From: Bacteroidota bacterium
GTDB lineage: Bacteria > Bacteroidota > Bacteroidia > Flavobacteriales_D > Crocinitomicaceae
Direction: 5' to 3'
DNA length: 64,000 nucleotides
Assembly: GCA_030148165.1 (NCBI GenBank)
Contig: JASBTZ010000003.1
Location: 124,001 to 188,000 of the forward strand
Part shown: one piece after another, positions 44,873-53,317 of the stretch
Position numbering within the stretch: position 1 is the stretch's first letter
Layout: every line of letters begins with the position of its first letter
Notes under the pieces: model-generated
Told to the model about the DNA's origin: nothing
Database searches by the model: none
What the model saw: only the letters and a program-made list of their open reading frames with translations
Translations under genes and position numbers: made by a program

Positions 44873-46036
44873 TCAGTAGAACAGAATTCGACTAACGCTC
44901 AGATCCTCTACGGATAATTCAAAGCAAAAATACCCACTGATAATATCATTTGCGTTATCGTAATTCAATTTACTGAACCAATATCGAATGGCTTTCGTTC
45001 TGTTTGGGTTGCGAAATTTTAATTTGAACACCTTCTTGACGTTGTTGCCTTTCGCGATAATCTTTCTGTTACTTTCTGAACCGTCGAAGGAATTTTCCGG
45101 GGATTTATCCAGGCTTACGTATTTTCCTGCAATCGTATTGTTTAGTTCAATTATCATCGAGTCGGAGGGTCGAAATACAAAAGGAATGGCTATTTGACCT
45201 GTCTTTGGATTATCGGACCATTTCTTCATGCGGTTACTCGCTTCATGAAATAAACCAATGTTCCATTCTCTTGTGGTTGTACTATCTTCTTCCGTGCATT
45301 TGAGCCACCACATCCATTCGTATGGGTGCATTTCAGGCTTGCAGTTATGATTGCAGTCGTGACAGAGTAGTCCATAAAAACCCATAGAGGGATGATTTGT
45401 TTCAAAATTCTTATGATCCTTAACTCCACCTGCACCACGTCGTGTGTAAAAGAACTCCGTATTCAGTGAATCTAAATAATCATACTCAGGCGTAAGCTCA
45501 CAATGCAAAAAATAAGGTTCGTAATCAATGGAGTCGACATGATAGACATATGGAGCTTTGGAATAATCTGTTTTGTGATCCTTTCGATGATCCTGACGAT
45601 CGTATTCAACTTGCTGATCATACATTTCTAAGATTCGATTTTGATATGCGGGAAGGTGAAAGTTCATATCAAATATGATGTCGTATTCCGTGAATTGTAC
45701 TTCAGAGCTTCGACGGTGTCGAACAAGGGTGCCAACTACTTTTTCTTTCTGCATACTGAATGCACGCCAATTGTAACCGAAGATTGTAATGATGGAACCG
45801 AGAGGGCCCAGTTTATGATGTTGACGTTTGCGACTGATGACAGAATCTACCACTTCTGCTTCAACAAGATCAAGTATAAGTTCATTTTTGATGTCATCTG
45901 CTGCAATCTTATACCCCGGCTCAGTTAAATACAGAAAAGACGCATCGGTTGGCTCATAGCTGTCAATACGATATTCCTGTGCTAACGAGACCGAACAAAT
46001 GACTAAAGTAAAGAAGAGCTGAAGTTTTTTGACCAT
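44873..46036 (-). CDS. Secreted hypothetical protein (387 aa)
   Basis: Start taken at ATG 46036 because it begins a signal peptide (VKKLQLFFTLVICSVSLAQ); the upstream frame is non-coding. The mature part has several Tyr/His-rich stretches (RQDHRKDHKTDYSKAPYVYH) and a Cys-rich run (GLLCHDCNHNCKPEMHPYEW). No family known to me. Its stop is 31 bases from the ATG of the 148-residue membrane protein gene. It ends 32 bases upstream of nothing in the opposite direction, and sits in a run of four exported proteins. Confidence 0.6.
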   Translation of the reverse strand: MVKKLQLFFTLVICSVSLAQEYRIDSYEPTDASFLYLTEPGYKIAADDIKNELILDLVEAEVVDSVISRKRQHHKLGPLGSIITIFGYNWRAFSMQKEKVVGTLVRHRRSSEVQFTEYDIIFDMNFHLPAYQNRILEMYDQQVEYDRQDHRKDHKTDYSKAPYVYHVDSIDYEPYFLHCELTPEYDYLDSLNTEFFYTRRGAGGVKDHKNFETNHPSMGFYGLLCHDCNHNCKPEMHPYEWMWWLKCTEEDSTTTREWNIGLFHEASNRMKKWSDNPKTGQIAIPFVFRPSDSMIIELNNTIAGKYVSLDKSPENSFDGSESNRKIIAKGNNVKKVFKLKFRNPNRTKAIRYWFSKLNYDNANDIISGYFCFELSVEDLSVSRILFY

Positions 46037-46078
46037 ACTGCATGAAATTAAGCATTTCCGGCAATATGGCTTTCGCAA

Positions 46079-46711
46079 TTAACCGGTCAGACACTGTCTC
46101 GTCAGGATCAGACCGGTCACCTGATCGTTTTCGTATCTAACTTCTACCAGGTAGTTACTGAATTTGAACTTGCTCTTCAAAGCTGTTTCGACAATTGGAA
46201 TTCCTCCGAGCTTTTCAACCACTTTTAGAAAATCAGAACGATTCATTCCAACACGAAGTTGATTCCAAAGCGCAAATTTATCGCCGAACAGTTCTATTTT
46301 CCAGATCTTTTGATCGGGGTCATTCAACATCCAGTCTCCGGGTTTGCCAGTCTTGTAAACCCATGTGTGACCAAAAATACCCGCTGTAAACGAGCGGTCG
46401 GTCGGGTCCATCATGTAATACTTGCCATAAAAACCATGTTCCGTGTCGTCACAAAAACCTGCTACTTCCTTGCCCGATGAAATGGTAGAGTTAGCTGTGA
46501 AGCGCGGTAGCTCGGTGATTTCCTTCCATGTGATCGGATCGGGCATAAGCTGAATGGTGTCATTCGTTTCGGTTTCATCTTTACGGTCAACGGTCTTTTG
46601 TACTTCAGTTGATGCCAAATCTTTTTCCAGCTCATTCGGCTCCTTTTCATCAGCAGAATCACATGCTGCGCATGTCAACAAAGTAAACATTAGGAGAAAT
46701 ACTTTATCCAT
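46079..46711 (-). CDS. Hypothetical lipoprotein (210 aa)
   Basis: Starts ATG 46711 (MDKVFLLMFTLLTCAAC): a lipobox LTCAAC-D with the lipidated Cys near residue 17. An acidic linker follows, and the C-terminal domain (about 60-210) includes GRT-like strands (FGDKFALWNQLRVGMNRSDFLKVVEKLGG). Unknown family. It lies 42 bases upstream of the 387-residue secreted protein gene, both on the minus strand. Confidence 0.65.
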   Translation of the reverse strand: MDKVFLLMFTLLTCAACDSADEKEPNELEKDLASTEVQKTVDRKDETETNDTIQLMPDPITWKEITELPRFTANSTISSGKEVAGFCDDTEHGFYGKYYMMDPTDRSFTAGIFGHTWVYKTGKPGDWMLNDPDQKIWKIELFGDKFALWNQLRVGMNRSDFLKVVEKLGGIPIVETALKSKFKFSNYLVEVRYENDQVTGLILTRQCLTG

Positions 46712-46746
46712 GTTTAATAATAGCAATTCTTTACAATTAATCAGCT

Positions 46747-47067
46747 TTATTTAATTCGGATACGATAGCTGACGTCTTTGATAATAAGGAAATAATTACC
46801 TGGTTCGAAGCCGGATAAATCGATCGCCTGAACTTTCCAAACAATGTCGATATAACCGATAATTACACCTCTATCGTCCGCTATACCAGCAAAAGTTGGA
46901 TACTCATTCGACTCAATATAAAGCACTTCAGAAACCGGGTTTGGATAGATATTAACTCTTGCCCTTAGACTGTCAGTCTGAGAATCTTCCAGCTGTCCAA
47001 ACAAGAGGGAAGGGAAGAGGACAAACAAAAATGTTATTAAGCGATATCTGGTTTTGTTGCATGGCAT
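46747..47067 (-). CDS. Mini secreted protein: signal peptide plus T9SS type A sorting domain
   Basis: 106 residues. Signal peptide about 1-25 (YRLITFLFVLFPSLLFGQ), about ten linker residues, then a complete-looking T9SS CTD: ARVNIYPNPVSEVLYIESN, GVIIGYIDIVWKVQAIDLSGFEPGNYFLIIK and a final YRIRIK. There is no cargo domain. It may be a truncated exoprotein, a decoy of the secretion machinery or a surface peptide; the sequence does not decide. Adjacent exported genes (46079, 47105) are on the same strand. Confidence 0.75.
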   Translation of the reverse strand: MPCNKTRYRLITFLFVLFPSLLFGQLEDSQTDSLRARVNIYPNPVSEVLYIESNEYPTFAGIADDRGVIIGYIDIVWKVQAIDLSGFEPGNYFLIIKDVSYRIRIK

Positions 47068-47104
47068 CTGATCTCATAACGAATGATGCCATATTTGTAA
47101 CGCC

Positions 47105-47872
47105 TTATTTCAGAATCTCGATGTATACATCCGTCACTTCGTATTTGTATTCATCTGAAATCTTATACTTTTTCGCATAAAGTATTCCTTCCGGAGTCCA
47201 ACTGAATTCCTGAATACCATAATCCCCAAGCCACTGAAAACCAATGTGTCGATGTGTGTTGTCTTCCAGCTCCACCAAACCGAAGCCATGTGGTGTGAAA
47301 CCAGATTCCATATCAATATTCGAATAAAAAAGCAGATCACCCTCTGGTGAAAAGGTGCCTGTTCCGTTGATATTGATCGTGTCAAGGTTTCTTTGATTGA
47401 CCAGCATGGTCCAATGATACTCATAGGCAAGCACAAAAACTTCTGAGAAGTTATTCTTCGGATGAATCTTATCCAGATAATAATAGGCTGGATCTCCGAT
47501 AGGATCATCCGCATTATCATAGCTAATGGTTACCAGATCCAGCTTATTCATTTTTGTACTGAAGAATCGAAGTGTGTCACCTACACGAACGACCCTCTTA
47601 GACTTCTGAATCACGGAGTCTTCCCGCTCGTAAGAGTTTTGCTGTGGCGGATAATTAATGGGCTTATAGTCCGAACCAATTTCATTGATGACAATAGTGT
47701 ATGAACCAATGTTGAAGGTGTCAGAGAGTGTGACTGTTGCACGGATCTCCTCAGTTTCTTCTTGTTCAGGAACTTCTCTTTGCGTTGATTCAAATGAATG
47801 GAGTGGTGATGCTTGGTTGCAGGATAGGATTAAAAATGTAAGCCCTATCATGTTTAGACTTGAATATTTCAT
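47105..47872 (-). CDS. Hypothetical lipoprotein (255 aa)
   Basis: ATG 47872 starts MKYSSLNMIGLTFLILSC with lipobox LILSC-N (Cys18). The mature protein contains SYTIVINEIGSDYKPINYPPQQ and a beta-rich tail with GDLLFYSNIDMESGFTPHGFGLVEL and SWTPEGILYAKK, resembling short propeller-blade segments. I do not recognise a family. It is the most upstream gene of the minus-strand exported group; a TTTTTG-type sequence lies before its start. Confidence 0.6.
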   Translation of the reverse strand: MKYSSLNMIGLTFLILSCNQASPLHSFESTQREVPEQEETEEIRATVTLSDTFNIGSYTIVINEIGSDYKPINYPPQQNSYEREDSVIQKSKRVVRVGDTLRFFSTKMNKLDLVTISYDNADDPIGDPAYYYLDKIHPKNNFSEVFVLAYEYHWTMLVNQRNLDTININGTGTFSPEGDLLFYSNIDMESGFTPHGFGLVELEDNTHRHIGFQWLGDYGIQEFSWTPEGILYAKKYKISDEYKYEVTDVYIEILK

Positions 47873-48118
47873 ACGGGCAAAAATTACACATTTTTTAAGC
47901 ATGCACCTTAATAAGAAGATATATAATCATCGTTTGGAATTCCGCCTGTTATTTAGTATTTTATTAGAGATGCACAACGCCAAAGAAATAATTGTCACCT
48001 AGCCTTTTCGAGGCTTATTATTCAGTCTTCTACGCTGTTAACACAGTTGGTAAACTCCACTTTTTATAAACAATTATCCTCCGTTTATTTCAAACGTTGG
48101 AACAAAAAAAATAGCATT

Positions 48119-48625
48119 ATGAATATTCTAAATACAGCAAAACCTTATAGTAGTCTTGGCTTTGATAAATTGGAAGCCGCAGAGATCGTTTCCCGGTTGA
48201 ACATTTCTTTATGTACCTATCAGGTATTTTATCACAAACTGCAAAATTTTCATTGGAACGTAGTTGGAAGCGACTTTTTCGATGTACATGACGTAACTGA
48301 AGAGTTATATCGTGAATCGGTTAATGATATAGATCGCATCGCTGAACGAATTCGAGTGTTCGGTGAAGTTCCAACCTATCGAATGAGTGCTTATCTGAGA
48401 GATTCAATTGTCAGCGAAACCAGTCACGATAAAAGTGCTGAATTTATGATGAAGGATCTTACCGGCGATATTCAAAAGCTGATCGAAACCTTTCTGGATC
48501 TACATGAATATGCAGCATCGAATGGAGACGTCTCCAGTGTCCGACTCTCGGAAGAACTAATTGCAAAGCTGGAGTTATATCATTGGAAGCTCACAGCCTG
48601 GATGAACCGTCGTTACCAGAAATAA
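48119..48625 (+). CDS. dps: Dps-family DNA-binding/ferroxidase protein
   Basis: 168 residues from ATG 48119. Ferroxidase motif residues appear in QNFHWNVVGSDFFDVHDVTEELYRESVNDIDRIAERIRVFG: His45, His57, Asp58/Glu61/Glu62 and Asp72/Glu76 in the usual arrangement. A dodecameric four-helix bundle that oxidises iron with peroxide and protects DNA. The upstream frame is longer but lacks a signal and starts in non-conserved sequence. No regulator gene is next to it. Confidence 0.9.
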   Translation: MNILNTAKPYSSLGFDKLEAAEIVSRLNISLCTYQVFYHKLQNFHWNVVGSDFFDVHDVTEELYRESVNDIDRIAERIRVFGEVPTYRMSAYLRDSIVSETSHDKSAEFMMKDLTGDIQKLIETFLDLHEYAASNGDVSSVRLSEELIAKLELYHWKLTAWMNRRYQK

Positions 48626-48633
48626 ATTAATTG

Positions 48634-48657
48634 AAGCCCGTCAGCAATGATGGGCTT
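48634..48657 (+). terminator. Possible terminator after dps
   Basis: A 10-bp stem (AAGCCCGTCA/TGATGGGCTT, one G-U) with loop GCAA lies 8 bases after the stop. It has only a short T run, so termination may be weak. Confidence 0.5.
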
Positions 48658-48688
48658 TGCTAAGGATTAATATTTATATTCGAAGACG

Positions 48689-48696
48689 TATTTTTG
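48689..48696 (+). promoter_or_regulatory. Candidate -7 element for the 2OG oxygenase gene
   Basis: TATTTTTG lies 4 bases before the TTG start at 48701; transcription would begin at about the start codon. No TTG is found near the expected 19 bases upstream. Confidence 0.35.
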
Positions 48697-48700
48697 AATA

Positions 48701-49330
48701 TTGAACAAGTACCATGATTTGGAGGATTGGCTTTCCTGGATGGATGAGCTTTCCTGTAATGATTTTGTGATAGTAGATGATTTTTTGGACGCTCCATTAA
48801 TCAGTACTATTCGTCAATTTTTTCTTTCCCATCTGGATTCATTTTCGAAAGCAGGCGTAGGGGCACTTGACAACCATGTTATTAGGAGCGATATACGTGG
48901 GGATCTGACTTATTGGCTGGATCGCAAGAGAGACAGTGATCTGGACGTTTTTTGGCTACTCCTCGATGAAACCATTCACATTTATAATCGATATTGTTTT
49001 TTAGGATTGTCAGGATATGAATTTCATCTGGCATGTTATCCGAAGGGAGGACATTATGAGAAGCACGTAGATCAATTCAATAAGCGAAACAACAGAACCA
49101 TTTCGATGGTCATTTATCTTAATAAGGATTGGAAAAAAGGAGATGGAGGTGAATTGGAGTTATATCTGAAAGATGGTAATACCATGCTTGTCGAGCCGCT
49201 AGAGGCGAGGTGTGTCATGTTCAAAAGTGCTGATCTGCCACATCGCGTGCTTACTTCGAATATTGCCCGCTACAGTTTAACTGGTTGGTTATTGCAACAG
49301 CCGGCTGCTCTTGGTCAGTTTCTGGGGTAA
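48701..49330 (+). CDS. 2-oxoglutarate/Fe(II)-dependent oxygenase
   Basis: 209 residues. Prolyl-4-hydroxylase-like fold with the metal triad HYEKHVDQF (His and Asp, near residue 117) and a distal His in DLPHRVLTSNIARYSLTGWLL (near 183), where the Arg would bind 2-oxoglutarate. The N terminus reads MNKYHDLEDWLSWMDE from a TTG codon; an alternative ATG at 48740 would trim 13 residues. Substrate unknown. Follows dps on the same strand with a terminator between. Confidence 0.8.
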   Translation: MNKYHDLEDWLSWMDELSCNDFVIVDDFLDAPLISTIRQFFLSHLDSFSKAGVGALDNHVIRSDIRGDLTYWLDRKRDSDLDVFWLLLDETIHIYNRYCFLGLSGYEFHLACYPKGGHYEKHVDQFNKRNNRTISMVIYLNKDWKKGDGGELELYLKDGNTMLVEPLEARCVMFKSADLPHRVLTSNIARYSLTGWLLQQPAALGQFLG

Positions 49331-49491
49331 GGTTTGTGTGGTGGAGTTTAGATGTAGGTAATGGTATTTATATAATGGATAAGTTGTTGATTTAGCGAAG
49401 CTTGATTACCGTAATGAGCTTATTGAGCAATAGACGAGGCGCTTGTTTCCGTGAGCATTTTGTGGCAATACGAGCGAAGAACGACTTAATG

Positions 49492-50193
49492 TTATTCTAT
49501 TCCGGACGAGACATAGAAATAGTAGAGTTCTTTCCCAATTTTAACTTCGGGATCAACCTCACCAGGACTACCAATTATAAATTCAAAATGGTTGTCCTTG
49601 TAATGCTTATGAATCAGGCCAATATTTTTCGCATATTTTTCGAATGAGTAAACTGAGTCGATTTTGGAGTTGTGACCTTCATCATAGATCACAGTCAGGG
49701 TTGAATCAATCAATACATTGTTGATGGTTGTATCTTGATGAATTTCTGAATAGTATGAATCAGTTTCACCGTTCATATTGTATGCATTTAGATCCCAAAG
49801 TTTATTAAGCGTGGGAGAGAAAACTAGTTTTACCATTCGTTGATTCTCTTCTACGAGTTCCGCTCTTATTCCATCAATCAAACCGAACCATTTATCTTGT
49901 AATACCCACGGTTCCGTGGGTAATGAACGGACAAATCTAAGATATTCCCTCCCTTCTCGATTCTGATTATCCAGGTATGATTCACCCCATTTTGTCTTCA
50001 ATTGAAAAACAAGCGTATCGTGTTTATTTACCTTCTTGTCATGTGTGATTTCCATGACGTCATAGACAACATATCTCCCTTTTTCATATCCGAAATACTC
50101 AAAATGGAAGTTCGGTTCTGGTGTTTTTTTACACCCTACGAAAACCGTAATTAGAACAGTTGAAAATACGATATGGAATAGACGTAGTTTCAT
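49492..50193 (-). CDS. Hypothetical lipoprotein (233 aa)
   Basis: Lipobox VFVGC-K with the Cys near residue 21 after a hydrophobic run (LFHIVFSTVLITVFVGC). The beta-rich mature protein has FEYFGYEKGRYVVYDVMEITHD and FEFIIGSPGEVDPEVKIGKEL. I do not recognise the family. It stands at the boundary of a stretch that looks more AT-rich than the flanks and is preceded by a 92-base gap with a short inverted repeat. Confidence 0.65.
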   Translation of the reverse strand: MKLRLFHIVFSTVLITVFVGCKKTPEPNFHFEYFGYEKGRYVVYDVMEITHDKKVNKHDTLVFQLKTKWGESYLDNQNREGREYLRFVRSLPTEPWVLQDKWFGLIDGIRAELVEENQRMVKLVFSPTLNKLWDLNAYNMNGETDSYYSEIHQDTTINNVLIDSTLTVIYDEGHNSKIDSVYSFEKYAKNIGLIHKHYKDNHFEFIIGSPGEVDPEVKIGKELYYFYVSSGIE

Positions 50194-50255
50194 AGTAGTA
50201 ATACAAGTTACGAATTTTTACTTTGTGCGCACTGGTTAACGGTAAATCTTAGCTT

Positions 50256-50279
50256 GGGCTATAAGGCATTTCAACGCCC
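50256..50279. repeat. Short inverted repeat in the intergenic region
   Basis: GGGCTATAAGGCATTTCAACGCCC contains the nested GGC...GCC pairs and a GGGC/GCCC end pair, between the 233-residue lipoprotein gene and the 129-residue membrane protein gene. Function unknown; it has no T run and is not an obvious terminator. Confidence 0.3.
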
Positions 50280-50285
50280 TATCTC

Positions 50286-50675
50286 TTATTGAAGATCGTT
50301 TTTGATGTTTCTAGAAAGAGACATTTTTTCTATAATGACAGAAATTAACAGACCTAATAACCAGCCAATAGGTCCAGTCCATAGAATTGCCAGAAAAATT
50401 CCTTGTCCATCATTCGGATCAAAAATGGATACAAATACAATTCCTGAAACGAATCCAATGCCCCAAAATATTAAAGCATACTTTAAAACAGTATTAAAAT
50501 TTAGTTGTTGGTTCCAAATTAAATAGTTCAATATGGCTGATGTCACAGCTGCAGCACCAGCATTTAAAAATCTTATTTCAACACCTATTCCCAGAACACG
50601 TTGAAGAGCAAAAGTCAACCAGAAAAGAAAAAGGGAATTAAACACGGTGAAGATAATTTTTGAAGGGGAATTCAT
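50286..50675 (-). CDS. Hypothetical membrane protein (129 aa)
   Basis: Four membrane helices at about 4-25, 33-50, 63-84 and 92-114 (TVFNSLFLFWLTFALQRVLGIG; ALIFWGIGFVSGIVFVSIF; GIFLAILWTGPIGWLLGLLI). A family name is not apparent. It lies 30 bases downstream of the 196-residue secreted protein gene on the same strand. Low GC and lack of conserved neighbours suggest accessory DNA. Confidence 0.55.
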   Translation of the reverse strand: MNSPSKIIFTVFNSLFLFWLTFALQRVLGIGVEIRFLNAGAAAVTSAILNYLIWNQQLNFNTVLKYALIFWGIGFVSGIVFVSIFDPNDGQGIFLAILWTGPIGWLLGLLISVIIEKMSLSRNIKNDLQ

Positions 50676-50705
50676 TATTTGAAGAGTTAGGTGTAGGTTT
50701 ATTTT

Positions 50706-51296
50706 TTAAATGAGCCCCATCGATTGCGGCTGCGAAAGGTAGGGCTTTTTCTTGAGCTTGCACCTTGTATGTTTTAATAAACCAGTATTTAAGTCTATCA
50801 ATATTGTTTTGGAGCCTTCCGATTCAATTAAGTCCAATTGATATTCCTTACCATTCCAGGTATACGTAGAATTATTGATTCTAGTTTTCAGAGCTTCAAG
50901 CTTTGCTTTAATTTCCTTATTCTGAGCCTTAAAGTATTTTTTTGCTGCGCGCTTATTTCCGAAATTGATAATTGAAGTACCAACGATTATGTTGTCAAAC
51001 AAGGGGATATCATTGAATATTAATGTGTCAAATTTGTGTGGAAGATTGTATAATTTCACCTTAATGTGAATAGGTATAGGGGTCACTTCGATGGTATCAG
51101 TATTTGAAATATTCTTTAGTTCAAATCTACCAAGTGAATCACATATAGTTTTATTCTGTTCTACACCAACACTAATAAAACTATAATCTAATCTTTCTGA
51201 TTGAAACTGAACGTTACCATTTATTGACTGAGATAATACAACCAGGGCGTTGAGAAGGCTAACATATACTAATATCAATCTGAGGCTGTTTATCAT
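50706..51296 (-). CDS. Secreted hypothetical protein (196 aa), carboxypeptidase-regulatory-like start
   Basis: Signal peptide about 1-23 (LILVYVSLLNALVVLSQ). The first half resembles a carboxypeptidase D regulatory/TonB-associated beta-sandwich: SINGNVQFQSERLDYSFISVGVEQN, then CDSLGRFELKNISNTDTIEVTPI. The second half is charged (KKYFKAQNKEIKAKLEALKTRIN) and ends in a basic stretch. The role is unknown. The attC-like element 51299-51378 begins three bases beyond its start codon. Confidence 0.6.
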   Translation of the reverse strand: MINSLRLILVYVSLLNALVVLSQSINGNVQFQSERLDYSFISVGVEQNKTICDSLGRFELKNISNTDTIEVTPIPIHIKVKLYNLPHKFDTLIFNDIPLFDNIIVGTSIINFGNKRAAKKYFKAQNKEIKAKLEALKTRINNSTYTWNGKEYQLDLIESEGSKTILIDLNTGLLKHTRCKLKKKPYLSQPQSMGLI

Positions 51297-51298
51297 GG

Positions 51299-51378
51299 TT
51301 TATACCATTTTGCTGCTACGCTATCGCGCCGCTAGTTCTTAGGTAGTCAAATAGCGTGGAGCATAGGTGCTGTTATAC
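51299..51378 (-). repeat. attC-like imperfect inverted repeat, copy 1
   Basis: About 80 bp between the 424-residue and 196-residue genes. On the minus strand one end reads GTATAACAGCACCTATGCTC and the other GCGTAGCAGCAAAATGG followed by TATAA. The arms pair around a variable centre (ACGCTAT with ATAGCGT). The same ends appear at 53318-53448, whose centre differs. That architecture, RYYYAAC-like/GTTRRRY-like ends plus conserved arms, is that of integron attC sites. The distal end (GGTATAAA) is degenerate. Confidence 0.5.
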
Positions 51379-51389
51379 GTAGATCATTT

Positions 51390-52664
51390 TCACTCAACTC
51401 TGAACACTTTCTCTGTGGTGCCATCACTATAAATGTAGATTAGTAAAGTGTTAGGTTTGTCTTCGGTTTCACGACCCATAAGGTCAACAATTTTTATAAG
51501 TTCCTTCTCGAATTCCATATGAGATTCATTTATGGAAGCTGCACCAGAGAGATATATTTTATAAATCTGATCTTCCAAGGTTGAAGGGAAAGCTGGTAAT
51601 TGTTGTTCGGCCAGACCAACAAGAATGACATTATCATTAAGGTTCCAATCTATCATGGCTGGTATAATCCTCTTACCGGTATATTCCGGATAACCAGTGG
51701 TATTAAAATAGGTTAGTTGAGTTCTGTTAGAACCATCTGGATTCATAATCCAGAATTCACCCTTTGCCCATGACCACCAATTATTATTTGTAGTGTCATT
51801 AGGCATTCCTTCAGTGGATAAATAGGCTATTACATTATCATTATGAGAAATATGAGCGCATTCATCAAAATATTCTTGCGTATGAAACATTGTATCGATC
51901 TGCGCAGTTAATAGATCATAAGAAAATATATCAATTCCATATTCAGTTTGATTAGGATAGAGATTCCCACAGAAGTACAATTTTTCACTATTACTGGTAA
52001 AACAATTTGTTTCTAAGTATCGGCACAATTCAGGTTGCAATGTCTGAATATTGGAAACGACGGGAGTATCGTTTGCTATTTGGATGTCGGCAATTCTAAT
52101 GACATATTCTCCCCAATCGTATGTGCCGCATGAATCAATTTTTTCTCCCCATGTTATCATTGTTCCATCTGGAGAAAAGAATGGACCAAGAACTCCGCTA
52201 ACCGGAGTGGGATCCATTGCCGTCATTTTCGTAGGTAAATCTGTAATTTGAAATACGCTTCCTGTATTTATCGACATCATGTAAACATCACAATTCCATC
52301 CGATTCCAGGCGCAGCTAATCCATGCACAATATTATCTAAATAGTAACTTGATTTTTCAGCGATGAATGCAATCCAATTATTATCAGGATACCAGGCGTG
52401 ATTACCCATATGCCGGTTTGGAAGGTCCGGATGATTACACGTTAAACAATAGTCGTTTTGACCGTCATCGTCCATAATATGGATGTCATAATCATTATCT
52501 GACTCAACTGTATGATAGGCAATTTGTGAATTATCAAGAGGCGACCATTTGGGGCAGCCGGCATTTGTTTTTATTAACACTATCGAATCTACCATTTGCG
52601 CATCGACTGTTAATCCCACGATGAAGATTGATATAAAGAAGAGTAGGAATTTGACTGCTTTCAT
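51390..52664 (-). CDS. Secreted PD40/TolB-like beta-propeller protein
   Basis: 424 residues. Signal peptide about 1-22 (FLLFFISIFIVGLTVDA). TolB/PD40 propeller blades: GCPKWSPLDNSQIAYHT, HAWYPDNNWIAFIAEKS, GPFFSPDGTMITWGEK, EFWIMNPDGSNRTQLTY. The end IKIVDLMGRETEDKPNTLLIYIYS...EKVFRVE is a variant C-terminal sorting-like region seen in Flavobacteriales exoproteins. The propeller probably binds a ligand or protein at the cell surface. It is the gene upstream of attC-like element copy 1 on the minus strand. Confidence 0.75.
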   Translation of the reverse strand: MKAVKFLLFFISIFIVGLTVDAQMVDSIVLIKTNAGCPKWSPLDNSQIAYHTVESDNDYDIHIMDDDGQNDYCLTCNHPDLPNRHMGNHAWYPDNNWIAFIAEKSSYYLDNIVHGLAAPGIGWNCDVYMMSINTGSVFQITDLPTKMTAMDPTPVSGVLGPFFSPDGTMITWGEKIDSCGTYDWGEYVIRIADIQIANDTPVVSNIQTLQPELCRYLETNCFTSNSEKLYFCGNLYPNQTEYGIDIFSYDLLTAQIDTMFHTQEYFDECAHISHNDNVIAYLSTEGMPNDTTNNNWWSWAKGEFWIMNPDGSNRTQLTYFNTTGYPEYTGKRIIPAMIDWNLNDNVILVGLAEQQLPAFPSTLEDQIYKIYLSGAASINESHMEFEKELIKIVDLMGRETEDKPNTLLIYIYSDGTTEKVFRVE

Positions 52665-52849
52665 GTTAATGAATTATCATAATTTATTTTTTCAATTTTC
52701 TGGTCTCCAAAGCTCTGCAAAATAGGAACCCAATTGAAAACATAAAAAAGTAGTTGTGAAAATGAACAAGTAAGATACAACAAATTTCATTTTACAATTC
52801 TACTCTAGTGTGCTTTAACAATCTGTATTCCATGCAAGACACGATCTTC

Positions 52850-52864
52850 GCAAGCTTCGCTTGC
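52850..52864. repeat. Short perfect hairpin GCAAGC-TTC-GCTTGC
   Basis: Perfect 6-bp stem in the gap 52665-52883, followed on the plus strand by GTTTTT. No plus-strand gene precedes it, so it is not an evident terminator. Confidence 0.3.
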
Positions 52865-52883
52865 TCGGGTGTTTTTAATAGTA

Positions 52884-53297
52884 TTAAATGAAATGATATA
52901 AAACACACCAATCCGTTGTTAGTATTTTATCAAATGTAAGAGAGTCCCCTGCTGTGTCATCATAACCGCAAAATGTAACCCAATTCCATTTGTTTCCAAC
53001 GGTGTCTTTAATCTCAATGATTTTAAATACTCGATCTCCCTTTATATAAAGATCGTCACCATTCATTTTAGCTTTACCATTATAATCTGTAGTTTCTCCC
53101 ATTATTGAATAATGAAAATCGGCTTTTCCGTTGCTGCGTAATTCAAAAACAAGATCCGTACAAGGTTCGGCATGAGGAGAGATAATCCAGGTTCCAATTA
53201 GATTGGGATATACTTTTGTGGCGTTCTTTTTACAGGCATTTAAGCTTAAAATGAGCATGCACAAAAGTGAACATGAAATTAACTTACGAATCTTCAC
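52884..53297 (-). CDS. Hypothetical lipoprotein (137 aa)
   Basis: GTG start at 53297; signal with lipobox LILSLNAC-K (Cys near residue 22). The mature domain begins YPNLIGTWIISPHAEPC and contains FELRSNGKADFHY and DLYIKGDRVFKIIEI, reminiscent of small lipocalin-like lipoproteins of Bacteroidota. No ATG in frame is available without entering the attC-like element 53318-53448, which lies 21 bases upstream. Confidence 0.65.
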   Translation of the reverse strand: MKIRKLISCSLLCMLILSLNACKKNATKVYPNLIGTWIISPHAEPCTDLVFELRSNGKADFHYSIMGETTDYNGKAKMNGDDLYIKGDRVFKIIEIKDTVGNKWNWVTFCGYDDTAGDSLTFDKILTTDWCVLYHFI

Positions 53298-53317
53298 TTT
53301 GTCCTTATTTTCATTAA

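Noticed and set aside
47903-48118. Weak hairpin AGCC-TTTTCGA-GGCT upstream of dps
   Set aside because: Four-base stem only and no T run; not a convincing terminator or regulator.
49402-49647. Plus-strand 81-residue ORF (NRRGACFREHFVAIRAKNDLM...)
   Set aside because: Overlaps the 3' end of the minus-strand lipoprotein gene and has no start signal or known family; the sequence looks like repeat-derived coding noise.
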